Assembly (NCBI RefSeq): GCF_041020765.1 | Contig: NZ_JBEUEJ010000018.1 | From: Kineococcus terrestris | GTDB taxonomy: Bacteria > Actinomycetota > Actinomycetes > Actinomycetales > Kineococcaceae | Direction: 5' to 3' (one strand) | DNA length: 64,000 nt | Shown here: positions 16,326-24,805 of the stretch, piece after piece | How positions within the stretch are numbered: the stretch's first letter is position 1 | How the letters are laid out: the number at the start of each line of letters is the position of its first letter | Notes under the pieces: generated by a model | Database searches by the model: none | The model's input: only the letters and a program-made list of their open reading frames with translations | What the model was told of the DNA's origin: nothing | Program-made: the position numbers and the translations under genes

Positions 16326-16991
16326 ATGGCCGCTCTACCGGAGGAGATCGCCCACGCACCTCTGCGGACCTTCACCACCTCCGCCCTCGCGCACCGCTAC
16401 ACCCAGCCCGCCGTCCAGGTGCACCGCCTGCGCGCGCAGGGGAGGGTGCGCCGGGCCGCCCGCGGCGTGCACTACGCCGTGCCCGAGAGCGCCCCGGCCT
16501 CGTGGCGGCCCAGCCTGGAGGCGCTGGCTGCGGGAGTGGCCACCGCCCTGTACGGCGAGCGCGTACCCGTGCTGATGCACCTGTCCGCCGCCCGACTGCT
16601 GGGGGTGGTGCCGCGCGCGCTGGCGCGCGCGGTCGTCGCCGTCCCCCGCCAGCACCCCGCCGTGACGCTGGACGACCGCGACGACGCCCGGGTGCACTTC
16701 GTCCAGCGCGACACCGACGGCCTCGACGCGCAGCTGGTGAGCACCGACCTCGGGCCCGCCCTGATCACGAGCCCGGAGCAGACGCTGCTGGACCTCGCCC
16801 GCCGCCCGGACCTGCTCGGACTCGCCGGCGAGTCGTGGGACGCGGTGCGCGGCTTGTGGCCGCGCTGCGACGAGGACCTGCTGCGGGAGCTCGCCGGTGC
16901 TCAGCGCGGGCGTGCGGCGCTGCGGCGCGCGCAGCGGGTGCGGGAGGACGCCGGTCGCAGGATCCCGACCAGGACCGGCGACGACGGGTGA
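16326..16991 (+). CDS. AbiEi-like antitoxin / winged-helix regulator
   Basis: This 221-residue protein starts at ATG 16326, eight bases after GGGAGGAG; the upstream in-frame GTG at 16308 lacks such a site. The N-terminus is a winged-helix-like region with LAHRYTQPAVQVHRLRAQGRVRRAARGVHYAVPE. The C-terminal half includes VLMHLSAARLLGVVPRALARAVVAV and LITSPEQTLLDLARRPDLLG, typical of AbiEi-type antitoxins. In type IV AbiE systems this protein represses the operon and neutralises the nucleotidyltransferase toxin. The nucleotidyltransferase-like gene follows within 72 nt. Assignment rests on domain order and gene pairing. Confidence 0.78.
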   Translation: MAALPEEIAHAPLRTFTTSALAHRYTQPAVQVHRLRAQGRVRRAARGVHYAVPESAPASWRPSLEALAAGVATALYGERVPVLMHLSAARLLGVVPRALARAVVAVPRQHPAVTLDDRDDARVHFVQRDTDGLDAQLVSTDLGPALITSPEQTLLDLARRPDLLGLAGESWDAVRGLWPRCDEDLLRELAGAQRGRAALRRAQRVREDAGRRIPTRTGDDG

Positions 16992-17056
16992 CCACCGACG
17001 AGGCCGCCGAGCTGCGGCTGCGCTACGAGAGGGCCGTGCCGGCGGACGGCTGGTAA
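16988..17056 (+). CDS. Possible 22-residue peptide overlapping the antitoxin stop
   Basis: A GTG at 16988 overlaps the antitoxin TGA in the GTGA arrangement used throughout this region. It opens a 22-codon frame, beginning VTTDEAAELRLRYERA, that ends at 17056, six bases before the toxin GTG. It may be a coupling leader that carries ribosomes from antitoxin to toxin, or a remnant of an older toxin N-terminus. There is no evidence that the peptide itself has a function. Confidence 0.3.
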   Translation: MTTDEAAELRLRYERAVPADGW

Positions 17057-17062
17057 ACGGAC

Positions 17063-18049
17063 GTGACGTGGGACGAGCCGGGATGGATGGACGACACGTG
17101 GCTGGAGCTGGCCGGCGCCTACGCCAGCACTGCCGCAGGTCGCGACCACCTGCGCCGCGACCAGGCGGAGGCGGGTCAGGCCGGTCAGGACGCCGCGGCA
17201 GCGCGTCTGAGCGCCGCGCTGCTGCGCGGGGAGACCATCCGGGCCGAGCACGAGGAGAGCCAGCGGCGTGCACTCACCAGGCGCCCGCGCGCGCCGCGGC
17301 CGCAGGAGATCGCCGGTGTGGCCGAGCGCTTCGGCGCCGATCCCGATCAGGTGCGCCGTGACCACGTCATCAGCCACGTGCTCGCCGCCCTGTCCACCCT
17401 CGACGGCGCGGCGAGCCCCGACGGTGACCTGGTGTTCATCGGAGGTACGGCGCTCGCGCGCACCGTCCTGCCCACGCTCCGCTTGAGCGAGGACATCGAC
17501 CTCCTCGGCTACGCACCACGTCGGGAGATGGCCGCTGCCGTCGAGCACGTCCTCCGGCGCCGCCTCCGGCGCACCCACGGCGTCCTGACGTGGGCAGGCC
17601 CCAGCCTCAGCGACGTGGCCGACACCGAGGCAGCCGTGGTGGTCCTCGGGGACGTCCAGGTCCGTCTGCAGTTGCTGCCCGGCGCCTCCTACCCGCCCTG
17701 GCCCCGGCAGGTGCGCGCCCTGCACCAGCGCTACTCCGACGCCCCTGCCGCGTCCCTGACCACGCTGAGCACGTCGGCCTTCGTGGCGAGCAAGCTGAGC
17801 GCCTGGCACGACCGGCGCTCCCCTCGCGACCTCTACGACCTGTGGGCGCTGGGCATCAGCGGCTGCTTCGACGCCGAGGCGGCCGCCCTGTTCGCACGTC
17901 ACGGACCGGGAGCAGCTCCCACCTTCACACCGCCGGGCGAGAGTACTTGGACGACAGCTCTGGCCCACCAGGGCCGCGTCCGCATCGACGCCGCCGGCGC
18001 GGCCCGGGACGTGCACCGCATGTGGGGACGCGCTTCGGACCGCACCTGA
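17063..18049 (+). CDS. AbiEii-like nucleotidyltransferase toxin
   Basis: This 328-residue protein starts at GTG 17063. The nucleotidyltransferase signature is VFIGGTALARTVLPTLRL SEDIDLLG: GGTA at residues 127-130 and catalytic aspartates D144 and D146. A later VASKLSAWHDRRSPRDLYDLW motif is typical of AbiEii/MenT-type enzymes. Such toxins nucleotidylate targets including tRNA acceptor ends and are restrained by the AbiEi partner. The ~80 residues before EIAGVAERFGADPDQVRRDH are a charged helical extension not essential to the core family. With the antitoxin it forms a two-gene cassette bracketed by palindromes. Confidence 0.85.
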   Translation: MTWDEPGWMDDTWLELAGAYASTAAGRDHLRRDQAEAGQAGQDAAAARLSAALLRGETIRAEHEESQRRALTRRPRAPRPQEIAGVAERFGADPDQVRRDHVISHVLAALSTLDGAASPDGDLVFIGGTALARTVLPTLRLSEDIDLLGYAPRREMAAAVEHVLRRRLRRTHGVLTWAGPSLSDVADTEAAVVVLGDVQVRLQLLPGASYPPWPRQVRALHQRYSDAPAASLTTLSTSAFVASKLSAWHDRRSPRDLYDLWALGISGCFDAEAAALFARHGPGAAPTFTPPGESTWTTALAHQGRVRIDAAGAARDVHRMWGRASDRT

Positions 18050-18121
18050 CGTTCGTACGCCGCGCTCCACCACGCCACGCCACCGACGCCGACAGCGACC
18101 GGCGCTCCCGTCGTCCCCCTC

Positions 18122-18164
18122 CCCGCCGTGATCTCGCAGGGAATCCCAGCAAGATCACGGCGGG
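18122..18164. repeat. 43-nt palindrome, copy 2 (right of AbiE-like module)
   Basis: The same architecture as the copy at 16201-16243: 13-bp perfect arms (18122-18134 and 18152-18164) and an AAT loop. The inner sequence TCGCAGGG...CCCAGCA is identical. It lies 72 nt after the toxin stop and 29 nt before the convergent permease stop, where a bidirectional terminator would also be useful. Confidence 0.75.
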
Positions 18165-18193
18165 AGCTGGTCAGCGCCAGCGGGGCCGGGGCC

Positions 18194-19540
18194 TCAGCGG
18201 CGCTCGGCGGCGGCGCGCTCGCCGTCGCGCACGTCGACGGTCGAGGCGCGGCGGGTGACGAGGAACAGGACGACGCCGGCGAGCAGCAGCACCGCGGCGA
18301 ACGCCCAGACCCGGCCGGGCTGCTGGGTCATCAGCGCCAGGCAGGACAGGACGCCCAGGACGGGCACGACCCGCGGGACGCGGAAGTGGTGGTGGCCGAC
18401 GTCGTCGCGGCGCAGGACGAGGACGGCGACGTTGGTGCTGATGAAGACGAACAGCAGCAGCAGGACGACGGTGGCGGCCAGGGTCTCCAGGTCGCCGACG
18501 AGCACGAGGGCCATCGAGACGAGGGTGGTGACGACGATGGCGACCCACGGGGTGCGCCGGTGCGGAAGCACGCGCGTCAGGGGCCGCGGCAGCAGGTGCT
18601 CGTCGGCCATGCCGTAGGTGAGGCGGCTGGACATGATCGCGGTGAGCAGGGCGCCGTTGGCGACGGCGATCAAGGCGATCAGCGAGTACAGCCACGGCGG
18701 CAGCCCGACGTCGGCGACGGCGACGACCTCCAGCAGCGGCCCGTCGGAGCCGGCGATGGCCTCGGGCGCGACGACGGTGGAGACGGCCAGGCCGACGCCG
18801 ACGTAGACGATCCCGGCGACCAGCAGCGCGCCGAACAGGGCGCGCGGGTAGGTGCGGGAGGGGTCGACGGCCTCCTCGGCGACGTTGGCGGAGGTCTCGA
18901 AGCCGACGAAGGAGTAGAAGGCGATGACGGCGGCGGCGAGGATGCCGGCGGCCGGGGCCTGGTCGGCGGAGAACTCCAGCACGCGGGAGGGCTGCCCGTC
19001 GCCGCGGCCGAGGACGACGACGGCCAGGGCGATGATCAGCAGCAGGCCGCCGACCTCGACGACGGTCATGACCACGTTGGCGCGCAGGGAGTCCTTGATG
19101 CCGCGGGCGTTGAGCGCGGCGACGGCGGCGAGGAAGACGAGGGCCGCGGGCAGGGCGGGCACGTCGACGAGGGCGCCGAGGTAGTCGCCGGCGAAGGCGA
19201 GCGAGAGCCCGGCGACGCTGGTGACGCCGGCGGCGAGCATGCAGAAGCCGACGAGGAACGAGACCAGCGGACGGCGGTAGGCGCGCTGGGCGAAGACGGC
19301 GGCGCCGCCGGCCTTGGGGTACTTGGTGACGAGCTCGGCGTAGGAGCCGGCGGTCAGCAGGGCGAGCAGGAGCGCGGCGAGCAGCGGCACCCAGATCGCC
19401 CCGCCGACCTCACCGGCCAGGACGCCCACGAGGGCGTAGATCCCGGCGCCGAGGACGTCGCCGAGGATGAACAGGAACATCAGCTTGCCGGTGATGGCGC
19501 GGCGCAGCGGCGTGTCGCGCGCGGGGGCGTCGGAGGTCAC
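18194..19540 (-). CDS. APC-superfamily amino-acid permease
   Basis: This 448-residue protein starts at GTG 19540 on the minus strand after ACAGAGG. About twelve hydrophobic helices are visible. The APC N-terminal signature is LMFLFILGDVLGAGIYALVG, and FVGFETSANVAEEAVDPSRTYPRAL is a classic motif in helix 6 and the following loop. It resembles YhdG/CAT-like amino-acid permeases; the substrate cannot be fixed. It stands alone: convergent with the AbiE cassette, divergent from the sugar operon. The 137-nt divergent gap holds the operators described for the sugar locus. Confidence 0.9.
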   Translation of the reverse strand: MTSDAPARDTPLRRAITGKLMFLFILGDVLGAGIYALVGVLAGEVGGAIWVPLLAALLLALLTAGSYAELVTKYPKAGGAAVFAQRAYRRPLVSFLVGFCMLAAGVTSVAGLSLAFAGDYLGALVDVPALPAALVFLAAVAALNARGIKDSLRANVVMTVVEVGGLLLIIALAVVVLGRGDGQPSRVLEFSADQAPAAGILAAAVIAFYSFVGFETSANVAEEAVDPSRTYPRALFGALLVAGIVYVGVGLAVSTVVAPEAIAGSDGPLLEVVAVADVGLPPWLYSLIALIAVANGALLTAIMSSRLTYGMADEHLLPRPLTRVLPHRRTPWVAIVVTTLVSMALVLVGDLETLAATVVLLLLFVFISTNVAVLVLRRDDVGHHHFRVPRVVPVLGVLSCLALMTQQPGRVWAFAAVLLLAGVVLFLVTRRASTVDVRDGERAAAERR

Positions 19541-19608
19541 GAGCCTCTGTACCCCGTGATCGGCCCGGAGATGCGCGTGGCGGGTCACGTGATCGCCCGA
19601 TCTGCTAC

Positions 19609-19651
19609 TTGACACGTGTGAGGTGTCCGCTGCACTCTTCCTGACACGTGT
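19609..19651 (+). promoter_or_regulatory. Promoter with paired LacI-type operators for the sugar operon
   Basis: TTGACA (19609-19614) is a good -35 element; the best -10 about 17 nt on is weak. Two copies of the 8-bp palindrome ACACGTGT, each in the context TGACACGTGT, lie at 19612-19619 and 19644-19651, 32 bp apart (about three helical turns). The first overlaps the -35 box. A related 13-mer precedes the LacI-type gene at 25879. This supports repression of the operon by that regulator. Confidence 0.65.
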
Positions 19652-19677
19652 TAGCCCTGGATGCGAAGGAGCACCGC

Positions 19678-21069
19678 ATGGCCGACCTCACCCGCAGATC
19701 GATGCTCGGGCTCGCCTCGGCGGCCGCCGTGGGCACCGGGCTGTCCTGGCGGCGCCTGACGGGCGCCGACGTGCCCGGCCGCGGCGACGACGCGCTGACG
19801 ATCGCCATCCTCGGCACCGCCCAGGACGCCGCCGCCCGCCAGCAGCTCGTCGACGCCTTCCGCGAGCGGCACCCGGGGATCCCCGTGCGGATCCAGGCCG
19901 TCCAGGGCCAGGACTGGACGCAGTTCTTCACGAAGATCCTCACGATGGTGGCCGCCGGCACCCCGCCGGACGTGTGCGTCGTGGCGACCGAGGGCGCCCA
20001 GCTGTTCGCCGACCGCCTGGCCGAGCCGCTGGACCGCTTCGTCACCCGCGACGCCGACGAGGTGGGCGACTACTTCGCCGACGTGCACCCGGCGCTGGTC
20101 GAGTCCTTCATGTACGAGGGCAACCTGTTCATGCTGCCGGTGGACTTCAACGCCGCGAACGTCTACTACAGCGCCGCCGCGTTCGAGCGCGCCGGCGTCG
20201 GGCGCCCCGCGGACGACTGGACCCACGCGGACTTCCTCGACGTGTGCCGGCGCACCCGCGACGCGGCGCCCGGCGCCTTCCGGCCGTTCTTCTGGACCAA
20301 CCGCCTCTGGGGCGGCGTCGTGCCGTGGCTCTACAGCAACGGCACCAGCGTCCTGGCCGAGTCGAAGGCGCCCGGCGGGGACTGGCTGTGGGACCGCTTC
20401 TACGCCGGCGACGCCCGCGCCGCCGGTCGTAGCGGCGGCTACCGCTGGACGGCGGCCACCGCCGAGGACCCGGCCGTCGTGGACACGTTCGAGTTCCTGC
20501 GCGACATGACGGCGGAGGGGCTGGGCTCCTCCCCCGCCCAGGGCGGCGGCAACGAGTTGGTCGCCCGCTTCGCGCAGGGCGTCATCGGGATGACGCCCGC
20601 GGGCGGCTTCTGGGTGAACGGCCTCGCCGAGGCGGGGATGGGCCCGGACGACTACGACGTCACCTACTTCCCGCGCGGGACGACGCAGCGGCACCAGTTC
20701 GGCGCCGCCGGGTACGCGGTGCTGCGCACGTCGCGGCGCAAGGACGAGGCGTGGGAGTGGATCAAGTTCTGCGCCTCCGCCGAGGGCATGCGGCTGTCCT
20801 TCCCGCGACCGGACACCACCCCGGTGCGCCGCTCGCTGGTCGACGCGGCCTTCTACGCGGACACGGGCCCGCGCAACTGGCAGGTGTTCCACGAGACGCT
20901 GGAACGCTTCCCGGACACCGGCCCCATCCCCGCGCCGCCGCAGCAGGCCGCCGTCGAGGCGGCCCTGGTCAAGAACGTCGTCGGCGCCGTCACGGCGCGG
21001 CCGGGTGGTGTCGCACCGGCCCTCGCGACGATGCAGCGCGACCTCGAGCTCGCCCTCAGGAGCCGGTGA
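19678..21069 (+). CDS. Sugar ABC transporter solute-binding protein (family 1, Tat-type signal)
   Basis: This 463-residue protein starts at ATG 19678 behind GAAGGAG. The N-terminus TRRSMLGLASAAAVG carries a twin-arginine motif. There is no lipobox cysteine, unusual for a Gram-positive binding protein, so anchoring is unclear. The mature part is a family-1 binding protein with LTIAILGTAQDAAARQQLVDAF, GTPPDVCVVATEG and FGAAGYAVLRTSRRKDEAWEWIKF. It captures a sugar outside the cell for the two permeases that follow. The GH32 enzyme downstream suggests fructo-oligosaccharides, sucrose or fructan fragments. No ATPase gene accompanies the operon. Confidence 0.92.
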   Translation: MADLTRRSMLGLASAAAVGTGLSWRRLTGADVPGRGDDALTIAILGTAQDAAARQQLVDAFRERHPGIPVRIQAVQGQDWTQFFTKILTMVAAGTPPDVCVVATEGAQLFADRLAEPLDRFVTRDADEVGDYFADVHPALVESFMYEGNLFMLPVDFNAANVYYSAAAFERAGVGRPADDWTHADFLDVCRRTRDAAPGAFRPFFWTNRLWGGVVPWLYSNGTSVLAESKAPGGDWLWDRFYAGDARAAGRSGGYRWTAATAEDPAVVDTFEFLRDMTAEGLGSSPAQGGGNELVARFAQGVIGMTPAGGFWVNGLAEAGMGPDDYDVTYFPRGTTQRHQFGAAGYAVLRTSRRKDEAWEWIKFCASAEGMRLSFPRPDTTPVRRSLVDAAFYADTGPRNWQVFHETLERFPDTGPIPAPPQQAAVEAALVKNVVGAVTARPGGVAPALATMQRDLELALRSR

Positions 21070-22019
21070 TGGCCACGGTCCTCCCCCGCAGCGCCCCCGT
21101 GCCCCCGGAGGGCGCGGCGCCCGCACCCGCGCCGGTGCGCCGCCGGCAGCGCGGCCGCACCCTGCTGGCCGCGGTGTTCCTGGCGCCCACGATCGGCGGC
21201 ATCGCGCTGTTCACGCTGCTGCCCATCGTCGCCAGCCTCGTCCTGGCGTTCTTCCGCTGGGACATCATCTCCCCGCCGCAGTTCGTCGGGGCCGAGAACT
21301 TCGCCGACATCGCCCGCGACCCGGTGGTGCGGGTGGCGTTCCTCAACACGTTCGCGTTCGTGGCGCTGGCGGTGTCGCTGCAGCTGGTCGTGGCGATGGT
21401 GCTGGCCACCCTCGTGCAGTCGCGGATGCCGACGTGGCTGCGGGCGTTCTTCCGCTCGGCGCTGTTCTTCCCGCTCATCCTGTCCGCGGCCTCGGTCTCG
21501 CTCGTCATGGCGTACCTGTTCAACGAGGACTTCGGCCTCGTCAACGGCGTCCTGGGCGCGCTGGGCGTCGGCGCGGTGCCGTGGCTGACGACGCCCGCGG
21601 GCGCGACGGCCGTCATCGTCCTGGTGTACGTGTGGCAGAACTTCGGGTTCACGTTCCTGCTGTTCGTCGGCGGGCTGGCCTCCGTGCCGCGCGACGTGTA
21701 CGAGGCGTGCGCGGTGGACGGCATCACCGGCTGGGCCAGGTTCCGGCACATCACGCTGCCGCTGCTGAGCCCGACCGTCCTCGTCGCCTCCGTCATGGCG
21801 ATGATCAACGCGCTGCAGGTCTTCGACCAGCCGTACGTGCTGACGCGCGGCGGTCCGGGCGACTCGACCCGCACGGCCGTCATGGTCATCTTCGAGTCGG
21901 CGTTCCAGCGGCTGGAGTTCGGCCGCGCCTCCGCGGTGGGCCTGGTCCTGACCCTCGTCATCGTCGCGGTCACCGCCGTGCAGTTCCGCCTCAGCCGCCG
22001 CTTCGTCTTCTACCAGTGA
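21069..22019 (+). CDS. Sugar ABC transporter permease (MalF-type)
   Basis: This 316-residue inner-membrane permease starts at ATG 21069, sharing a base with the binding-protein stop. Six helices follow a Pro/Arg-rich N-terminus. The EAA coupling motif is DVYEACAVDGITGWARFRHITLPLL, contacting an ATPase. NALQVFDQPYVLTRGGPGDST is the classic MalF/UgpA-type signature. It forms the translocation pore with the next gene product. Confidence 0.94.
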   Translation: MATVLPRSAPVPPEGAAPAPAPVRRRQRGRTLLAAVFLAPTIGGIALFTLLPIVASLVLAFFRWDIISPPQFVGAENFADIARDPVVRVAFLNTFAFVALAVSLQLVVAMVLATLVQSRMPTWLRAFFRSALFFPLILSAASVSLVMAYLFNEDFGLVNGVLGALGVGAVPWLTTPAGATAVIVLVYVWQNFGFTFLLFVGGLASVPRDVYEACAVDGITGWARFRHITLPLLSPTVLVASVMAMINALQVFDQPYVLTRGGPGDSTRTAVMVIFESAFQRLEFGRASAVGLVLTLVIVAVTAVQFRLSRRFVFYQ

Positions 22020-22027
22020 GGTCCGCC

Positions 22028-22915
22028 GTGAGCACTCCCACCACGAGCAGCGTCCCGGTCGTGGACGTCACCGCTCCCTCCGCCGCGCAGCGCCCGCCGT
22101 TGCGGCGCAACCCCTCCCGTGCGCTGACCCCGGGTCTCGCCGGCCGGGTCGCCGTCCTGGCGGTGGCGACCGCCCTCACCCTGGGCCCGGTCGTCTGGAC
22201 GGTGTGGACGTCGCTGTCGGTGCGCGCCGACGGCTCCCCCGGCGCCGGGTTCGGCGCCTACGGCGACGTCGTCGACCAGGTGGCCCTGGGCCTGCTGGTG
22301 TGGAACAGCGTGCTGGTGACGGCGCTGTGCGCGATCGGGCAGATGGTCACCGCGGCGCTGGCCGGGTACGTGTTCGCCCGGGTGCCGTTCCGCGGCTCCG
22401 GCGCCCTGTTCGCCGTCGTCCTGGCCACCATGATGGTGCCGCTGCAGGTGACGATCGTGCCCGTGTTCGTGCTGGTGCGCGGGATGGGCCTGTCCGACAC
22501 GCTGCTGGCGCTGGTGCTGCCCGCGGTGCCCACCGCGTTCGGCACGTTCCTCATGCGCCAGTACTTCCTCGGCCTGCCCGGCGAGCTGGGCGAGGCCGCG
22601 GCCATCGACGGCGCCGGGCCGCTGCGGACGTTCACGTCCGTCTACGCGCCGCTGGCGGCGCCGGGCCTGGCGATCGTCGGGATCCTGGCGTTCAACTACC
22701 ACTGGAACGAGTTCTTCCGCCCGCTGATCCTGACGGTCAGCGAGCAGAACTTCACCCTCCCCCTCGGCCTCGTCACCCTCCAGGGCAACCTGGGCACCGG
22801 GAGCGTGGCCACCGTCCTGGCGGGCGTCGTCGTCTCGATGGTCCCCGCCCTCGTCGTCTTCGTGCTCGGGCAGCGCCCGCTGCGCGAGGGCCTCACCGCT
22901 GGAGCCGGCAAGTGA
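22028..22915 (+). CDS. Sugar ABC transporter permease (MalG-type)
   Basis: This 295-residue permease starts at GTG 22028, eight bases after its partner. Six helices are visible. The EAA motif is GELGEAAAIDGAGPLRTFTSVYAPL, followed by FNYHWNEFFRPLIL, typical of MalG/UgpE-type subunits. It is the second half of the pore. Because no ATPase gene is linked, a shared ATPase encoded elsewhere (MsmK/MsiK type, well known in actinobacteria) probably energises the importer; that is inference. Confidence 0.94.
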   Translation: MSTPTTSSVPVVDVTAPSAAQRPPLRRNPSRALTPGLAGRVAVLAVATALTLGPVVWTVWTSLSVRADGSPGAGFGAYGDVVDQVALGLLVWNSVLVTALCAIGQMVTAALAGYVFARVPFRGSGALFAVVLATMMVPLQVTIVPVFVLVRGMGLSDTLLALVLPAVPTAFGTFLMRQYFLGLPGELGEAAAIDGAGPLRTFTSVYAPLAAPGLAIVGILAFNYHWNEFFRPLILTVSEQNFTLPLGLVTLQGNLGTGSVATVLAGVVVSMVPALVVFVLGQRPLREGLTAGAGK

Positions 22916-24165
22916 TCGATCCCCACCTCCCCGCCCTGCACGTGCGCCCGCCGCGCGGCTGGGTCAACGACCCCAACGGCCTGGCGCGCGTCGACGGCCG
23001 CTGGCACGTGTTCTTCCAGCACAACCCCGCCGCTCCCGTGCACGACGCGATCCGCTGGGGGCACGCCAGCTCCGCGGACCTGCTGCGCTGGCAGGACGAG
23101 CCGGACGCGCTGCTGCCCCGCGAGGGCGGCCCGGACGCGGCCGGCTGCTGGACCGGCTGCCTCGTCGACGACGGCGGGGTCCCCACCGCCGTCTACAGCG
23201 GCGTCACCGGCACCGGGGGCGTCTCGGAGGTCGTGCTGGCCCGCAGCGACCGCACCCTGCGCACCTGGGCGCAGGACGAGCGCGCCGTCGTGCCGATGCC
23301 CGACCTGCCCGGCGTCAGCCACGTGCGCGACCCGTTCGTGTTCACCGCGGGCGGGCGCCGCTGGGCCGTGCAGGGCGCCGGCCACCCCGGCGGGACGCCG
23401 CGGCTGCTGCTGTTCTCCTGCGACGACCTGACCCGGTGGGAACCGTGCGGGGAACTGCTCACCGGCGACGACCCGGTCGCCGCCAAGCACGCCGAGGCGG
23501 ACGTGTGGGAGTGCCCCAACGTCGTCGAGGTCGACGGCCGCTGGGTCCTCGTGCTCTCGCTGTGGCGGTGGACGGACGGCGCGCACGCCCTGGCGGGGGT
23601 GAGCTGGCTGACCGGCGACCTCGACCTGGCCGACGGCGCCCCGAGGTTCCGCCCGTCGGCGGGCGGGCCGCTGGACGACGGGCCCGCGTTCTACGCCCCG
23701 CAGGCGCTGCCGGCCGAGGGCCGCACCCTCCTGTGGGGGTGGTCGTGGGAGCTGCGTGAGCAGGAGGAGGTGGACCGCGCCGGGTGGGCGGGCTGTCTGA
23801 CGTTCCCCCGCGAGCTGCGGGTGGACGGCGACGTGGTGTCGTCCGAGCCGGCCGCCGAGCTGACGGGCCTGCGCCGGGAGGAGCTGGACCTGAGCGGCGG
23901 CCGCCTCGCGCCGGGGGCGTTCGAGCTGGAGACCGCCGGCGGGCTGCACCTGGCGCTGGCCGGTCCGGACGGCGAGCGCCCCGTCGTGGACGTGCCGCCG
24001 ACCGCGGCCGGGCGCCCGGCGCGGGTCCTCGTGGACGGCAGCGTCGTGGAGGTGTTCGCCGGCGGGACGCCGGTGACGACGCGCGCGTACGCCACCGGGG
24101 GTGAGGAGTGGGTCGTGCGCGCTCCCGGTGCGGTGCGCGGGTGGCGGCTGGGCCTGCCGGGCTGA
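22912..24165 (+). CDS. Glycoside hydrolase family 32 beta-fructosidase
   Basis: This 417-residue enzyme starts at GTG 22912, overlapping the permease stop. The GH32 hallmarks are WVNDPNG (nucleophile D20), RDPF (D140, transition-state stabiliser) and WECPN (acid/base E200). A five-blade propeller precedes a short C-terminal beta-sandwich (VLVDGSVVEVFAGG). It hydrolyses terminal beta-fructosyl bonds of sucrose, fructo-oligosaccharides or related sugars. No signal peptide is present, so it acts in the cytoplasm on imported oligosaccharide. Start and operon position link it directly to the importer. Confidence 0.95.
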   Translation: MIDPHLPALHVRPPRGWVNDPNGLARVDGRWHVFFQHNPAAPVHDAIRWGHASSADLLRWQDEPDALLPREGGPDAAGCWTGCLVDDGGVPTAVYSGVTGTGGVSEVVLARSDRTLRTWAQDERAVVPMPDLPGVSHVRDPFVFTAGGRRWAVQGAGHPGGTPRLLLFSCDDLTRWEPCGELLTGDDPVAAKHAEADVWECPNVVEVDGRWVLVLSLWRWTDGAHALAGVSWLTGDLDLADGAPRFRPSAGGPLDDGPAFYAPQALPAEGRTLLWGWSWELREQEEVDRAGWAGCLTFPRELRVDGDVVSSEPAAELTGLRREELDLSGGRLAPGAFELETAGGLHLALAGPDGERPVVDVPPTAAGRPARVLVDGSVVEVFAGGTPVTTRAYATGGEEWVVRAPGAVRGWRLGLPG

Positions 24166-24194
24166 TCCGTCCCGGTGGTCGGAGGCCTCCTCCC

Positions 24195-24752
24195 TCAGCG
24201 CTGGTCGCGCCAGCCGGTGAGGTCGACGACCACCGCGGCCGTCGCGGCGACCCCGCGCCCGTCGGTGCTCACCCGGTGGGTGCCGGCGGGGGCCCGCTGC
24301 TCCAGCAGCGCCGCCGCGCGGCGGCTGCGCTCGACGTGCGCCTGCAGCTCCGAACCGGTTTCGCGGCCGCGCAGGCGGTCGTGGACCTCCGCGTCCGAAG
24401 CGGTGAGCAGGACGGCGGTGATGGACGCGCGGCCGCCGACGGCCCGGACGACGAGGTCGGGCTCCAGGACGCTGACGGTGTTGACGTAGACGAGGCGGTG
24501 GTGACCGGCGGCGGCGTAGGTGGCCCACAGGGCGGCGAGGTTGGCCTCGGTGAGCCTCGTGCCGTGCGGGTCGTCGGCCGGCTTCGGGTGCGCGGCGTCG
24601 AGGTTGTCGCCCTCGACGTGGCAGTGCGCGACGCCCAGCGCCCGCAGCCGCGCCGAGACCTCGTGGGCGGTGCTGGTCTTGCCCACCCCGGAGCGCCCAC
24701 CGATGAGCAGCACCTGCGGGACCTCGCGCGTCACGTCCGGCACGCGGCCCAT
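24195..24752 (-). CDS. P-loop kinase-like NTPase (AAA/shikimate-kinase-like fold)
   Basis: This 185-residue protein starts at ATG 24752. The P-loop is LLIGGRSGVGKTSTAHE (G18-K25). It continues with HCHVEGDNLDAAHPKP, which looks like the acceptor-binding strand of small-molecule kinases, then VYVNTVSVLEPDL and LTASDAEVHDRLRGRETGSEL. The layout is that of a gluconate- or chloramphenicol-kinase-like phosphotransferase or zeta-toxin-like NTPase. It lies 53 nt after the LacI-type gene and is probably co-transcribed. The substrate is not assigned. Confidence 0.75.
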   Translation of the reverse strand: MGRVPDVTREVPQVLLIGGRSGVGKTSTAHEVSARLRALGVAHCHVEGDNLDAAHPKPADDPHGTRLTEANLAALWATYAAAGHHRLVYVNTVSVLEPDLVVRAVGGRASITAVLLTASDAEVHDRLRGRETGSELQAHVERSRRAAALLEQRAPAGTHRVSTDGRGVAATAAVVVDLTGWRDQR

Positions 24753-24805
24753 CCAGCCAGGGGCGACGGCGGGCGTCCAGCCCGGCGGCTCGGCGGGCGC
24801 ACCGC

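Noticed and set aside
16201..18164. The 43-nt palindromes as ends of a transposable element around the AbiE pair
   Set aside because: No transposase lies between them and no target duplication was seen outside. They are each palindromic rather than simple inverted ends, so I report them only as bracketing repeats.
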